Source: Pseudofabraea citricarpa (Eukaryota > Ascomycota > Leotiomycetes > Helotiales > Dermateaceae). Taken from it: DNA of 64,000 bases. The notes beneath the pieces are model-generated. The model had not been told where the DNA came from. It ran no database searches and worked only from the letters and a program-made list of their open reading frames with translations. A program made the translations under genes and the position numbers. Positions 11,848 to 24,900 of this stretch are shown piece after piece (positions within the stretch are counted from its first letter, which is position 1; every line of letters begins with the position of its first letter). The stretch spans positions 496,001-560,000 of the forward strand of contig JAPWGK010000024.1 in assembly GCA_029641185.1 (NCBI GenBank), read 5' to 3'.

Positions 11848-13644
11848 TTACTCCTTATCTTTTCTGGTCAATTCATGGCCCGAATCTAACGACCTGTCCA
11901 TAGACCGCTTTTCCACTAGCAAACCTGCCAACCCTCCTATGGCGCTAATCCCGGTGATGACTTCAAAAACGCCTCTAAATGCCTTGGCATAAGCAGCTAC
12001 AACTGCAATGCGATATTCTGAGTCTTCTGGAAGTGCTAATAATACCTGGGCATATCCTTCCGCATTGGTTGCAATCTCTGTCGGTAGACCCGCTTCCTCA
12101 AGATATCTGGCTAAGAAATTCTGGATAGCAGTGCCCCCTATGGCAACACCAAGACACATACCAAAGGTACGAATAGATGTGTACATTGCTATGGCTGATG
12201 GGCCATCGCTGTTACTGGTTATCACCTGGACAGCATATGTCATTGTTGAGAGAATCATCCCATGGCCCAAACCGAGGACGAGAAGACAAAGAACCCATTG
12301 ATACGTTGGTGTGTCGACATCCAGGACGATGAGAAGACCAGTACCAAAGATTGTTACAGCCCAGCCGCTCCAGATTGCCCATCGGTATCGACCCATTCTT
12401 GCAACTAAAGCACCTATCAAAATAGTCGTGGGAATGATACCAGCAGTTATAGGCACCAGGCCCACGCCTGTCAACACAGGAGAATAACCTTTAACTACTT
12501 CAAGGTAGAAAGGTACATAATAAATGTCACCGTACAGCTAAAAGTTCAAATGTCAGCCGTATTGTTTGAAGTTTCAAGGAGAAGCGACTTACAATCAATC
12601 CTTGAACAACAGCACATAGGTAAATACCTGCTGCTGACCGACCTTTGAAAACGCTCAGCCGAATAAATGGGGTTTTAGCAAATTTCCATTCCCAAAATAT
12701 TGTCAATGCCACGCCAAATATCCCTAAGATTAGTGGCACTAGGGTATGATAACTTGCCCAGGGGTACTCAACTCCTCCCCAAGTAATTCCAAGCAGTGCA
12801 CTTGTGGTGCTTGCAATAAACAAAGCTGCTCCGATCCAGTCCACAGAGAGGAACTTTTGCCACAATGAGGATTTGGGAATACTTAATCGCACAACCCAGG
12901 GCACAAGAACAAGGCCCATAGCGCAGAAAGGGAAATTTATATAAAAGATCCAGCGCCAGGTCGTATGCTGCACAATCGCACCTCCAAGAATGGGTCCAGT
13001 AATCGTGCCAAAAGCCCATGAAACTTGAACAAAGCTGATATAAATTGGGCGCTGACGAAGAGGAATGATGTCTGAGAATATAATGAGGCAGAGGGCCATT
13101 ATGCCTCCTCCACCGATGCCTTGTATACTTCTACCAGCTAAAAGTAGGGGGAAGTTCTGCGCAACGGCAGCCATAATACTACCAACCAGGAACAACAATA
13201 TAGCTGTGAATAGAAGCTGCTGCCGACCGAATATATCGGACAACGCTGCGATGAAAGGTTGGAATATACTGCTAGTGAGGAGATACGATGTACCAGCCCA
13301 GAATGCTTCGTTGGCAGTTCCATTCAACGCACTCGCAATATGCTAACAGCGAGTTAGCCTTCCTTTCCTTAACAAAGCCTATTCACAGGTGTTTTTGAAC
13401 TGTGATACACAACTATGATGATGCTTACAGGAAGGGATGGGGTGAGAATGGACGCCTCCAACGCCACCATTAAGGAAATTAGAGAAAGTGTTATCATGAT
13501 AAGATATTCCTGGCGCCGTGGTTTCCATTGTTCTTCCACCTGTTCTTCGATGCGAGTGACGGCGGCATCATCATCAACCGACTTTTTCTCGTCCGTGGCG
13601 TTGATAGTCCCACTAGACTGTTGAGAGGGTGCTTCCTCTTCCAT
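11848..13644 (-). CDS. MFS transporter, DHA2 (14-TMS) drug/metabolite efflux type
   Basis: Three exons on the minus strand (13644-13429, 13342-12593, 12537-11848) give 551 aa; introns are 86 and 55 nt, all phase 0. A hydrophilic N-terminus of about 45 residues is followed by the first helix (ITLSLISLMVALEASILTPSLP). Then come SDIFGRQ (motif A), LLAGRSIQGIGGGG (motif B) and a GPILGGA motif C, the antiporter signature. The length fits the 14-helix DHA2 group (toxin/aflatoxin-type pumps). It probably exports the cluster product across the plasma membrane; the substrate is inferred only from context. The neighbouring P450 is also on the minus strand, about 2 kb upstream. Confidence 0.92.
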
Positions 13645-15662
13645 GATTCATTTGATTTGATAATGATTCAAAGATAGAAAAGGAAGAAAGAAGAATACTC
13701 AGCCACACAAGACTTCAGACAGTGAAAACTGTAAGAAACTGGTGGAGCTGAGAATGCCAAATTGTGGGGGAGATTCAGAACTCGAGATATGGGGAACCTG
13801 GGAGGAAATTGCACCGACTGCTTCTCGCCGACATGCCGATACCAGTTTCGGGGGAACTTTCTCCCACAAAATGTTTCATTCCTAATGGCTCAAGGTATCA
13901 TTCACCCCGTGGGGGTCGTATGAGGGAGTGGATAGGACGGGAAGCGACCAAGGAAAGCGGCTCAGCCGTTGGGGCGTTTGAGTGGGTTCTTCGCCCTGTC
14001 TGGAGCGCTGACTGCATGTATTACTTTGCCAAGGGCCGGGACACGTTGACTTATACGTAAATTGCGCCAACAGTCCTTCATAATTCCTCGGTCCTCGGTC
14101 CTTAAACTGCCCTCCCTTGAATCTCTATGGCCAATCATTAAATCTCTTTTACCGACGACAGTAACAAAGTTTCATACTACGAGACTCGCAAAGGCGATTT
14201 TATTTATATGTATTTCCAGATAGCGCATTTTATTCTAACATATAATACTAATGCCTGACCCTAACCTTTCTACTGTAAACTTAACTAATTAATTAATTAA
14301 TTGGCTCTTGAGCTACAGGTTGGGTGTATAAACTAAATTCTTCTCCATCCGATCAGAAAGAGGAAGTTCAATAATCCAATACATAGACTTAAGTAAATCC
14401 CTACGGAGGTACGGGAGGTACGGGAGGTACGGGAGGTAGATAATGCAAGTACGGATTTAATGTGACCTACATATTCCTCCTTGATCATACACACCAAAAC
14501 AATTAGGTCCAAATCAAAGTAGCATGGCAAGTTTATGCTTTTTCATGGCACAGACACGATAAGGAATATCACTTACCATCTGCACCTTCGTAAACTAGCA
14601 GAAGAGTAAAGATCTCCATGTTAACGCCTCTTCCTGTAAAGCTTGCACGGACATTTTGTATTATTTCTTGGTTGTACTCCGACCTTCTCTTTACGAGGTA
14701 CCCTATACATGATCGCGACACAGTTCTCAGCCAAGCGGAAAGATAACGGAAGCTGCGCCAGAGGGGCACAAGAAACTCGGACTCGGACTAGTTCTAGCCG
14801 TACGGTAAAGCACATGCAAAAGGTGTGATTGCGGCTCGACCCGGGCGGGGATTACGACATCTTTCATTCATCTAAACCACGTTCAGCTATTTCTAAGCCA
14901 AGAACTGTGTTTTTAACCGGAGGCGAGGATGATATTGATAAGACTAACTTGGAATGGGTTCGATTCCTCGGCGCACGGTTACACGGGCCGCTACAGTGGT
15001 CTCATTTATCAGCCTTGGCTCGTCTTATATTCGACTAGAAGCCTGTTGAAACCTTAATCCTTTCAAGTGGTAGTTTGGCCTCGTACATTAGTGCAGCCAA
15101 TCAGCTTAGTTACAAGCATGGAAACAAGCATGGAATAAAGCAGGTTTACGAAGTATACTAGCGCAACACTAAAGAACATCGGTACCATTTGAAGGGACAC
15201 TCGGCACGTCAGCTTATGTTTCCCGCCTCCGGTATACTTACAGACTACTGCTAGTGCTTGCTAAAGGATCAAACAGGAGGCAAACGTGTACACAAGTGCG
15301 AATGACAAGTCAATTACCTTTGTCAAAGATATAAATCTACCAGGGGAGGATAATGAGGAGCTAAAATAGACATACAGGGAGCTGAAGACTCAAGCCATTT
15401 ACGTTAACTGGATTGGAAAGTAGCAGAGGGACTTCAGCTTTTGCCAATTGTGGGCGCGAAGTATTGAGAAATTCGAATTTAGTCTCACCGAGCAAGTAAT
15501 TTCAGTGATGTTTTGATGCTCATATCATTTATTTGCTTCAAATACTATAGTGGAGTAAATCCCATGATGTGCTTAGTTGTTAAAACTTGCATTTAGGACT
15601 ACTTAGAGAGTATCGAAGTGAATGTTGAATTCAAATTTGCCGCAGATACTGCTTCCTTAATT
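13645..15662. other. Intergenic region with short repeats and a possible coding relic
   Basis: Contains the MFS promoter. There is a TTAA/AATT run (14285-14302) and a small 9-bp tandem array (see separate entry). From 14829 to about 15210 one plus-strand frame stays mostly open across a few stops, which may be a decayed gene of unknown family. A tRNA-like GGTTCGATTCC at 14956 does not fold as a tRNA. Confidence 0.45.
14402..14438. repeat. AGGTACGGG 9-bp tandem repeat
   Basis: About four consecutive copies of AGGTACGGG. It is short and non-coding by any supported model. Confidence 0.85.
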
Positions 15663-17711
15663 TCAAGCCTTTACTTCTTCCAAGGAAGCACTCGGCTTTC
15701 TCGGATGAAAAGTGCACATGCATGGGCTCGCCATTTTTGTGTTTAGCTCAACCTTGATCTTCTGTCTCTCCATCGTCAAAGGCTCCACCGTTTCAAAGTC
15801 TTGGAAAATGCGAACCAGAGCATATTCAACCTGTTGCTGGCCAAATACTCTTCCGAGGCATACGCGTGGGCCATGGTTGAAAGGTATGAAATCCCAAACA
15901 TCAGGAGTATAATTCTCCCATCGCTCTGGTCTCCATTCCTCAGCATCAGGGCCCCAAACATCCGTTCGCTTTTGTACACTGAGAATTGAGAAGACTGTAC
16001 ATGGTCAGATTATTGTTCGAGAGGCCCAGAGAGCACTTACGGCATTGGGTCCCTTTTAGAACAGCAACTGGTCCAGTACCATCGGGACCACCCCCCGAAG
16101 GAAGTGACGTGTCCTCTTTGGCAGTACGCATATTAAACCCCACTGCTAGTGGTCAGTCCACGCTCCAGAATTTGCATGTCTTTGGATGTTATCTGCTTAC
16201 ATGAGTGATAGCAACGAAGAGTTTCTTTTGTTATACATTTCAAGTAATGCATCTGTTTCAACTGTTCCGCAGTTGGGGGAGTGTTAAAACCTACACTGCA
16301 CGCATTCTGGGTCAATAGCCATCTTCATTCCGGAATATGAGGATCTTATACTTACATCGATGCTATCTCTGCTTGTAGCTTTTGGGCGATTTTAGGATTT
16401 CTCGCAAGTTCGTATATGGCCCACCCAATAGTCATGGACGATGGATCCTATCTATATGAGCATCCGTGAGAATCAGAGAATTTTTGTTCCGCTCACCTTC
16501 GCAGCCGTGAGCACGGCAAGAAGTTGATCCTTCACTGTCTGATCATTCCTAAGTTAGATCAAGCGAATACAAAAAGAGTGTTCAATTCACATACTTTCGG
16601 GTCCCGGTTTTCTAATGCTAACCTTTCCACCAGGTTCAAGTCCTTTTCGGGGATACCTTTGAGGTCTGCTTGTGGCATAGATAAGGTGCGAGTGACAAAT
16701 GTGTGGATGTAGTCATTCAAGATCTTCAGAGATTTTCCAACTAGTAGGTTCATAGGCAAGTAAGGCCCGAAAGGTCTAGATACCATGTCAGTACAATACT
16801 GGAGTATAAGATGTCACGAAATTGTACCCCAAGAATATTCTTTTGGTGTTCAAATTGAAAACCACTTCCATGGCTTCTCGGAAAGTCTGGGAGACTGCAG
16901 GAAGAGAATCGGACGATTTTCCAAAGAAAATACGGGTAACAACATCCAATTGATATCGATCCATGAGATCATATACATTTTGGGGTTCCTTCTTAATAAG
17001 GTGCTTTTTAAGTTCTTGAAAGTCGATCTCAGTGAGTTCAAGATCATCTGGTCTCATTCGTGCAAGCTAATATGGTGTGAGTTCAGTGACTGAAAATAAC
17101 ATCATATTATGTACTCACGTGACCTCGAAGTTGTGCTTTATTGGCCATCCATACATGAGCATCAGTCGTGAAGATACTGTCACCGAGTATTATACCCCAG
17201 TTATCTCTCATATGGTGTCCTTTCTCCCAGGTCGAGAACTAAACCCAAAATCAGACTCATTATAATAAAATTTTCCGTGGGCTTCAACAAACATTGCTAG
17301 CAAAGATGGTCTTTATATTGGCTTGATCGTCTGTCGTGACGATTCTCCTCCCGAGAATATTGAATTCGATCGTATGGCCAGGTCGACGTAAAAGTTCCTG
17401 GGCCCATTCGAAAAAGGTGTCATTTTTGAGATGCTTCATTGCCTTAGCTAGTACGTCGAGCTCTAGAAACAACATGTTAATTAATATCTGTATGACACAG
17501 ATGGAAATCTGGGGCAGTGCATACCGAAAGGAGCCCATGATGGCACTCCTGGTGCTCGAGTTCCAAACTTCTTCATTCTCAGTCTCTTCGATCTCGCCTG
17601 GAACAATGAATAGAGAATGAGCCCGAGAGCAAGACATGCCGACAGAACCCATGAGGCATGAGTTTTGGGCAATGCCAAAAGAGCCCTCAGAGGAGTAGTT
17701 TCTGCAGCCAT
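15663..17711 (-). CDS. Cytochrome P450 monooxygenase, ten exons
   Basis: Minus-strand model: 17711-17525, 17462-17293, 17238-17119, 17066-16828, 16775-16595, 16538-16497, 16447-16356, 16295-16201, 16142-16041, 15994-15663, giving 519 aa. The N-terminal anchor (about residues 15-32, SWVLSACLALGLILYSLF) is followed by a basic/proline-containing linker. Hallmarks: LGDSIFTTD in the B-C region, an I-helix segment AAKDPSSMTIGW (Asp kept, the usual G-x-[DE]-T-[TS] altered), K-E-T-L-R with E368/R371, PERW, and the haem loop FNHGPRVCLGR with Cys455. The style is closest to fungal CYP52/CYP539-like enzymes. It probably oxidises the polyketide made by the divergent PKS, in the ER membrane; the substrate is inference. 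One exon is only 42 nt. Confidence 0.9.
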
Positions 17712-18907
17712 GATAGAACTTTGAATTTTGATCGATGTGTCGTTCTTTGAGATGAAAGAAGCATACCATAGAATGCGAAACGAAAGAGGGGGGGTTCTTT
17801 CTCCCACCCGTAAATCTAGAACTACAACCTAAAGAGCTTTGCCTTACAAGTGCGTTTTCCAAGAAAAACTGCCACGGCAAGCCCCGAACTGTCAGCACAC
17901 CAGTTTGACTGTGCCTCAGAAATGCGTAAAGTTGTCTTATCTTACTAGAAGAATTCTACCACCATACTCTGTATCGTTGACCCATGAGGCTTGCATGCAT
18001 GCATATCCCCTGTCGGAGAACGATTCCTATATGGTACCTACATTGGCCACGCGTGAGAAAGCCACAGTGCCGCGATTATACTTTCTAGCTTGATAAAAAC
18101 CAGATATAGAAGCGGTTAAACGAACCTGGGGGGGTTATTGGTCAAAATCCCTCACTTTTGTAAGATCTGATTTTCAAGAGGCACAGGAACACAACGAGCC
18201 TGGGGAGATTATTGGTCAGTATCCGTCACTTTTGTAGGATCTGATTTTTAAGAGGCACAGGAACACAAATTATAGACTATTTAGGTATGTACGAAATATA
18301 CGGCTTGAAAAAAGTCAATATAAATTTCTCTATCTGGTATAGAGTAGTCTTACTCAACCGGAGGGACCAATCCCGTAGAAATGGAAGACAAGGGGTCCAC
18401 GAGGTCCTTAGTGTAATGCCGGAGTAAGCATCTAAATGTTCCTTATCTGCCTCATTCTTGAGCCCCTAAGAAGACTAGACTGAAATTTGTTTCTGTCAAA
18501 AAAACAAGAATTCACTTAATAGTCAGAAAATGGCTTCTTTTTATTGAATTTAGCTTCGGCGTGGGGGTTGATTTTTGCCCAGGCGAGCACAGCAGACACT
18601 GTTGGTGGAGCTAATTCCTAATGAAGTTACTCAGAAAGGAACAAGGCCATTGAAATCATTATTTCTAAACCTGACAACCCATTCATGTTCTCTTAAAGTG
18701 ATAAAGCCATTGAAAATACTCCACACCAAAAATGATCAGTGCCACTTCTATCTAGCCTGGTTGAACTGTCCTTCAAGTACTTTCTGTTCTGTGGGAAGTC
18801 CTACTCTACGAATTATATCTTATTTGAATCCCAAATTGTAAGTATACAGGTCATCTTGCTTTGAAATTGTCTAATTCCTTCCTCTCGGAGTTTTAGATAA
18901 CGCTATT
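17712..18907. promoter_or_regulatory. Bidirectional promoter between P450 and PKS
   Basis: 1196 bp separating divergently transcribed cluster genes. It contains a 74-bp tandem duplication at 18121-18268 whose two copies each carry ATTGG, the reverse complement of a CCAAT box. Short open frames inside are not supported as genes. Co-regulation of P450 and PKS from this region is inference from the arrangement. Confidence 0.6.
18121..18268. repeat. 74-bp tandem duplication in the P450/PKS promoter
   Basis: Copy 1 is 18121-18194 and copy 2 is 18195-18268, directly adjacent and equal in length. They share most positions, including the block TATTGGTCA and the end AGAGGCACAGGAACACAA. Differences are scattered substitutions, so the duplication is not brand new. 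Confidence 0.9.
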
Positions 18908-21900
18908 ATGGGATCAAACGGCAGCATGAGCACTACGAACGGAACCAACGGTTATGGTGAACTCAATGGCCATAGTGAACCCAACGGCCATAGTGAACCC
19001 AACGGTCATAGTGGAACCAACGGTCATAGTGAAACTAACGGCCATAGTCAGCTCAATGGAAGCAACGGGCTCAACGGAAACAGCGGCACAGCTGAGTACG
19101 GAGATACTAATATCGATAGTGTCAATCCAAGGACACTTAATGGACATACTACAAACGGCCATCCCCCACAGGCCACCTCACAGATACAAAATGGCACGAA
19201 GAACGGCAGCGATGCCTTACAAAGTAGCGGAGTAGAGCCTATCGCGATTGTTGGTATGGCAACTCGACTCCCTGGTGGAGTTCGCTCGCCAGACGAGTTT
19301 TGGGATCTTCTTGTCGAGAAGAAAAACGCACGTAGCCAGATTCCGAAAGAAAGATGGAACAATACAGCATATTACAACAAACATCGCAAACCTGAAACTA
19401 TTGTGACCGACTCCGGTTACTTTCTGGAAGAACTCGATTTGAGCGATTTCGATGCAGGTTTTTTCAACTTGTCCAAGACGGAACTCGACAGACTTGATCC
19501 ACAACAAAGACTTCTTCTGGAAGTAACATGGGAGTGCTTGGAAAGCGCAGGCCAGACTAATTGGCGAGGTAAGAACATCGGCTGCTATGTTGGTACATTC
19601 GGAGAAGACTGGCTGGATATCCAAATGCGAGACCCCCAGGATATGGGTTTGTACCGGATCACCGGTCATGGTGATTATGTTGTACCAAACAGAGTATCCT
19701 ACGAGTTTGACTTCAAAGGTCCAAGGTAAGTAACATCTTTTGCTTTGAATGCCAAAAAACTAACGAATAACATGATAGCATGGCGATTAAAACTGCATGT
19801 TCCTCGAGTTTGATCGCAATCCATACGGCATGCGCCGCAATTCGGAATGGGGATTGTGAAAGCGCAGTTGTTGGCGGCACAAATTTGCTCATGTCGCCAA
19901 CTATGACTATTGCCATGACAGAGCAAGGAGTTGTATCCCCAACAGGAACCTCCAAGTCCTTTGATGCTAATGCAGATGGCTATGCGCGGGGCGAGGCCAT
20001 CAATGCGATTTTCGTCAAGAAGTTAAGCGACGCTATTCGGGATGGCGACCCTATCCGAGCTGTCATTCGGGGTTCGGCGACAAATAGTGACGGCAAAACG
20101 CCAGGTATATCCTTCCCAAATACCGAAGCTCATGAAGCCGTTATTCGAAGAGCGTACCAGGAGGCTGGAATTGAGGACTTCTCTCGCACTGCAATGGTGG
20201 AGTGTCGTAAGTAACCACGTTTTGTCTCCTCTTGTATATAGTAGGTAGCTGAAGACTGACCTTTCCTTTTTGTTTTAGACGGAACCGGCACTCCTGTAGG
20301 TGACCCTCTCGAGGCTAATGCTGTTGCCCGAGTATTTGGGGACAGCGGGGTAATCATTGGCTCAGTAAGTCTAGTGTCTCTTTTTGTGTCCTATTCAACA
20401 AAAGGTGTAGGTCGCAAGTTGTACTCCTAAGTGGGTTTTACCGCTTGCAACACCTTAATCAACAACATAAGGGCAGTTGAGCCCGAGGTTACGAGCTACC
20501 AGGATCACGGGACCAATTACCATCCCCACAGTACCCGCTGTACGATGAACCTGCTCATCCTTCAGTACCTCTCTTCAAGCTTTACTTGGTATTATATATA
20601 GAACCACTTGACTGATTACAAACAGGTAAAACCCAACGTTGGCCATGGAGAAGGTATATATTACAACCTCTTAATAATTCTCAGGAAAGATCACTGACTC
20701 TGAGGTATTCATACAGGAGCTTCGGGGTTAACTAGCACCATCAAAATGGTACTGGCTCTAGAGAAAAACACCATTCCTCCCAATATGCTGTTTAATACTC
20801 CAAATCCCAAAATTCCATGGGAGAGTGCCAAGCTCTCAGTTGCCACGGAAGCGAGCCCATGGCCCGTTTCTGCCGGACAAAGAGTTAGTGTAAATTCTTT
20901 TGGAATTTCGGGCGCAAACGCAGTAAGTGGCATAATTGAAAGACGAAGGAAATTTGTGAGCTGATAATTTGGAAAGCACATTATTATGGATTCCGCAGCA
21001 TCTTTCAATGTTGGTGTCTCCGCTGTCTCAAAAGCCACTACATCGCGTCCAGAATTGCTTGTATTCTCGGCCAACCACCCCGATTCACTTAAGAGAACCA
21101 CGGAAAACTATAAGAATTTCATTGAAACAGGGGATGTTTCACTTGGTGATCTTGCTCACACACTCAATTCAAGAAGGAACCATTTGCAATATCGTTCATT
21201 CGCAGTTGTATCTGCCACAAGTGATGGAACCGATTCTATAGAGTTCCCAGCTCCAACAAAAAGTGGGTCTTCCCCGTTGCTAATCTGGGTTTTCACAGGC
21301 CAAGGTGCTCAGTGGGCTGGCATGGGTCGGGAGTTGTTTGAAAATTACCCTTCCTATCGCGATGATATTCGTGCTATGGACGCAGTCTTAGCCAATTGTG
21401 CACACCCACCGACATGGAACATCGAAGGCAAGTTGTTCCTCTTGGCTCCTAAGTTTATTTAAACTAATTGAAAATAGAGGAATTGCTTAAGACACAGGAG
21501 CTGAGCTCGCTTGACAAAGCAGAGTTCTCGCAGCCGCTGTGCACAGCGGTCCAAGTAGGCATTGTCAATCTGTTACGCTCTTGGAAGGTTGCACCTCGTT
21601 GTGTTGTTGGCCATTCAAGGTGAGTTGCGTTGTCCGCAAATTTGACGATTTACTGACATGCCAAATAGTGGTGAAATTGCTGCAGCATATGCCGTCGATG
21701 CAATCACAGCAGAAGAAGCAATTCTTATTGCCTATTACCGTGGCCAAGTCACAAAGAAGCAGACCAGATCCGGCGGAATGGCAGCGATTGGTCTTGGCCG
21801 CGAAGCTGTTTCTCCATATCTGACTCCTGGCGTGGTAATTGCATGCGAAAATAGTCCAGAAAGTGTCACTCTTTCTGGAGATAGCGACAAACTCGACGAG

Positions 21901-24900
21901 GTTATGGCTGCCCTTAAGGAACATAAACCAGATGCATTCAATCGACTTCTCCGTGTGGAAAAGGCATATCATTCACGTGAGTGTGTTCTGACTCTAAATT
22001 AAAACTCTACTAACAGTATTAGATCATATGCAAGAGTTTGGAGAAGAGTACCAGAACCTCCTCCAAGACAAGGTTACCAGCCGCAAACCGACAATACCAA
22101 TGATGTCAAGTGTTACTGGGAAACTAATCACCGAAGCCGGCAAGCTTGATGCAGCTTACTGGAGATCAAATTTGGAATCCCCAGTACTTTTCCATACGGC
22201 TGTGAATAACATCATAAATCCTAGTATGCAGAGAAGTGTCTTTTTGGAGATCGGACCACACGCCGCATTAGCAGGTCCACTTCGACAAATCTTCAAAACT
22301 ACAAGCGTAAACCCCAACTATATCTCGACCCTCCAAAGGAATTCAAACGGATCAAAATCTTTCCTCTCAGCAATTGGTCAACTTCACTGTCATTCGTATG
22401 AAGTGGACTTCCTGAACACAAACCCGAGCCGAACTGTGCTGACTAACTTGCCATCCTATTCCTGGCACTATGAGGGGAAGTATTGGAAAGAGAGCCGTAT
22501 ATCAAAAGCCTACCGTATGAAAGAATTCCCTCATCATGATACGCTTGGGTCTCGAGTGGCTATGGCCAACGATTTTGAACCTACTTGGCGTAACATCATC
22601 AATCTGGAAAACGTTCACTGGATTGAAGACCACAAACTTCATACAGATATCGTATTTCCTGGTGCTGGTTATATCGCTACCGTGGGAGAAGCCATACGAC
22701 AACTTACTGGTTCAGAGGACTACACTGTTCGGAATGTGACAATTAGTGCAGTAAGTAGATACGTGGATATTTTATTTCTCATTCGTCTTCAAAAAATTAA
22801 AGACATTAAACCTTCTTTCCAGACACTGCTAACTTAAATCACTCCAGGCTATGGTTTTCCCAGAGTCAAGAGAGCTAGAAATGATGACTAGTCTTTCTCC
22901 ATCTAGAGTTACTGTCTCGCTTGATTCTGTTTGGCACCAGTTTACTATTTCTTCATACAATGGCAGCTCGTGGACAAAACACTGTATTGGTGAGGTCAGA
23001 GGTGGGTCCGAGACAGTGGTTGCGGACTACGATGGAACAAAAGATCTCCCAAGAAAAATCCCTAGCCCACGATGGTACCAAACAATGGCAAAGGTCGGCT
23101 TGAATTATGGCCCAGCCTTCAACGGCCTAAAGGAGATCTCAGCTGGCGTTGAGGAAAATGTTGCGGCCGCCAGCGTCATTGATGAGTTCAAGGAGTCCGA
23201 ATCATCTTATGCTCTTCATCCCACGACTATCGATCTTTGCTTCCAGCTATTCAGTGTTGCTCTCTCGAAAGGTCAATCTCGTGTTTTCGACAGACTTTGT
23301 ATACCCACGTATATCGAAGAATTATATATTCGGAACACTCCATCGGAGATGCGCTTGCAGGCAAATACCACCTCAAAGCAGGGCGTCATCACTGGTAATG
23401 CCTTTGGAACTGTAAATGGCACAACGGTCCTCCAGCTCAAAGGATTAAGACTCTCTCCCGTGGAAGGAAACGCAACTGTAGATGCTGATCCTCACGCAGC
23501 CGTTGAACTCGAATGGAAGCCCGATATTGACTTCTTGGAAGACAAGAATCTGATGAAGGTTTTCAAGAGTGTTCGCGCAGATCATATGCTCAACGAGAAG
23601 CTGACCGTACTATGCATTCTCGAGACAAGTGCACGTCTAACTGCCGGCAATTACACAACGGATGAGCAACGTTTTGAAAAGTTTATGTTGTGGATCGAGG
23701 AACAAAAGTTGCGTATTCTCAGTGGTGAGTATCCATTGGTTCCAGACATCGCAGAACTGGCAAAGCTGGACCAGAGTGCTCGAGTTGAGCTCATCCACGC
23801 CATATACAACGAAACCCAAGCCACAGATGGCGCAGCAGTGGGTGAAGCTCTATTCCGAGTTCTTGAAAATTTTGAGAAAATTCTCGAAGGCACAGTTGAC
23901 GCTCTCGAGCTTCTCCTAAAGGATGATGTGTTGACAAGGATCTATGGTTTTGCTGGTCTATGGGACTACAAAGAGTTCTTCAGTCTTCTGACTCACAACA
24001 AACCTCATCTAAACATTCTCGAAATCGGAGCTGGCACAGGTGCCACAACAGCTACCATCTTGAGAAACCTCGAATCCGAGTACGGTGAAAGATTGTACTC
24101 CAAGTACACTTACACGGATATCTCTGCGGGTTTCTTCGTTGCTGCTAAAACAAGATTCCAAGACTTTGGTGGCATAGATTATGCAGTTTTGGACATCAGC
24201 AAGGACCCCATCGAGCAAGGATTTGAAGCAAACTCGTACGATCTGATTCTAGCAAGCAACGTATGTTCTCCCACTTTCCCACAAAAATAGATCTAACAAG
24301 TTTTAAAGGTTATTCATGCTACTCCAAGCATTGGCGAGTCTCTTTCGAATATCCACAAATTACTCCATCCAAACGGTCGTTTGTTTTTGCAAGAACTTTG
24401 CCCAGGTAGGTTTAACCATTTCAATGATTGCTTAATGTGTCTAAACTAATAATTCATAGAAACTAAATGGGTCAATTACATAATGGTAAGCTAAATCTAA
24501 ATCCGTTTTTGTCTTTTACATGGTCGCTTACTGATTATTAATAGGGTATGTTTGCTGGTTGGTGGCTGGGTGAAGAAGATAACAGATTTGGTGAACCTTT
24601 CATCTCTCCAGAAAGATGGGACGAAGAACTACGAAAGACTGGATTTTCTGGAGCACAAACAGTGCTATACGATGACGAACCGCCATATCAGATCAACGCC
24701 AATATTCTAGCACGACCCGTTGTCTCAACGATCCCCACCAAGAAAGTCACTCTTCTCTACTACGACACAATCATGTCAGAGTTACGTGATGCTGAGTCTG
24801 CTTTGGTATCAAGCGGCTATGAGGTTGATCTCTGCAAATTCCCCCAAGCTCCACCAGCAAAACAAGATGTCATTTCTTTGATGGATCTCGAAAGCCCATT

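Noticed and set aside
14945..14985. tRNA-like B-box GGTTCGATTCC
   Set aside because: The surrounding bases do not form a T-arm in the right register and no acceptor or D-arm partner exists.
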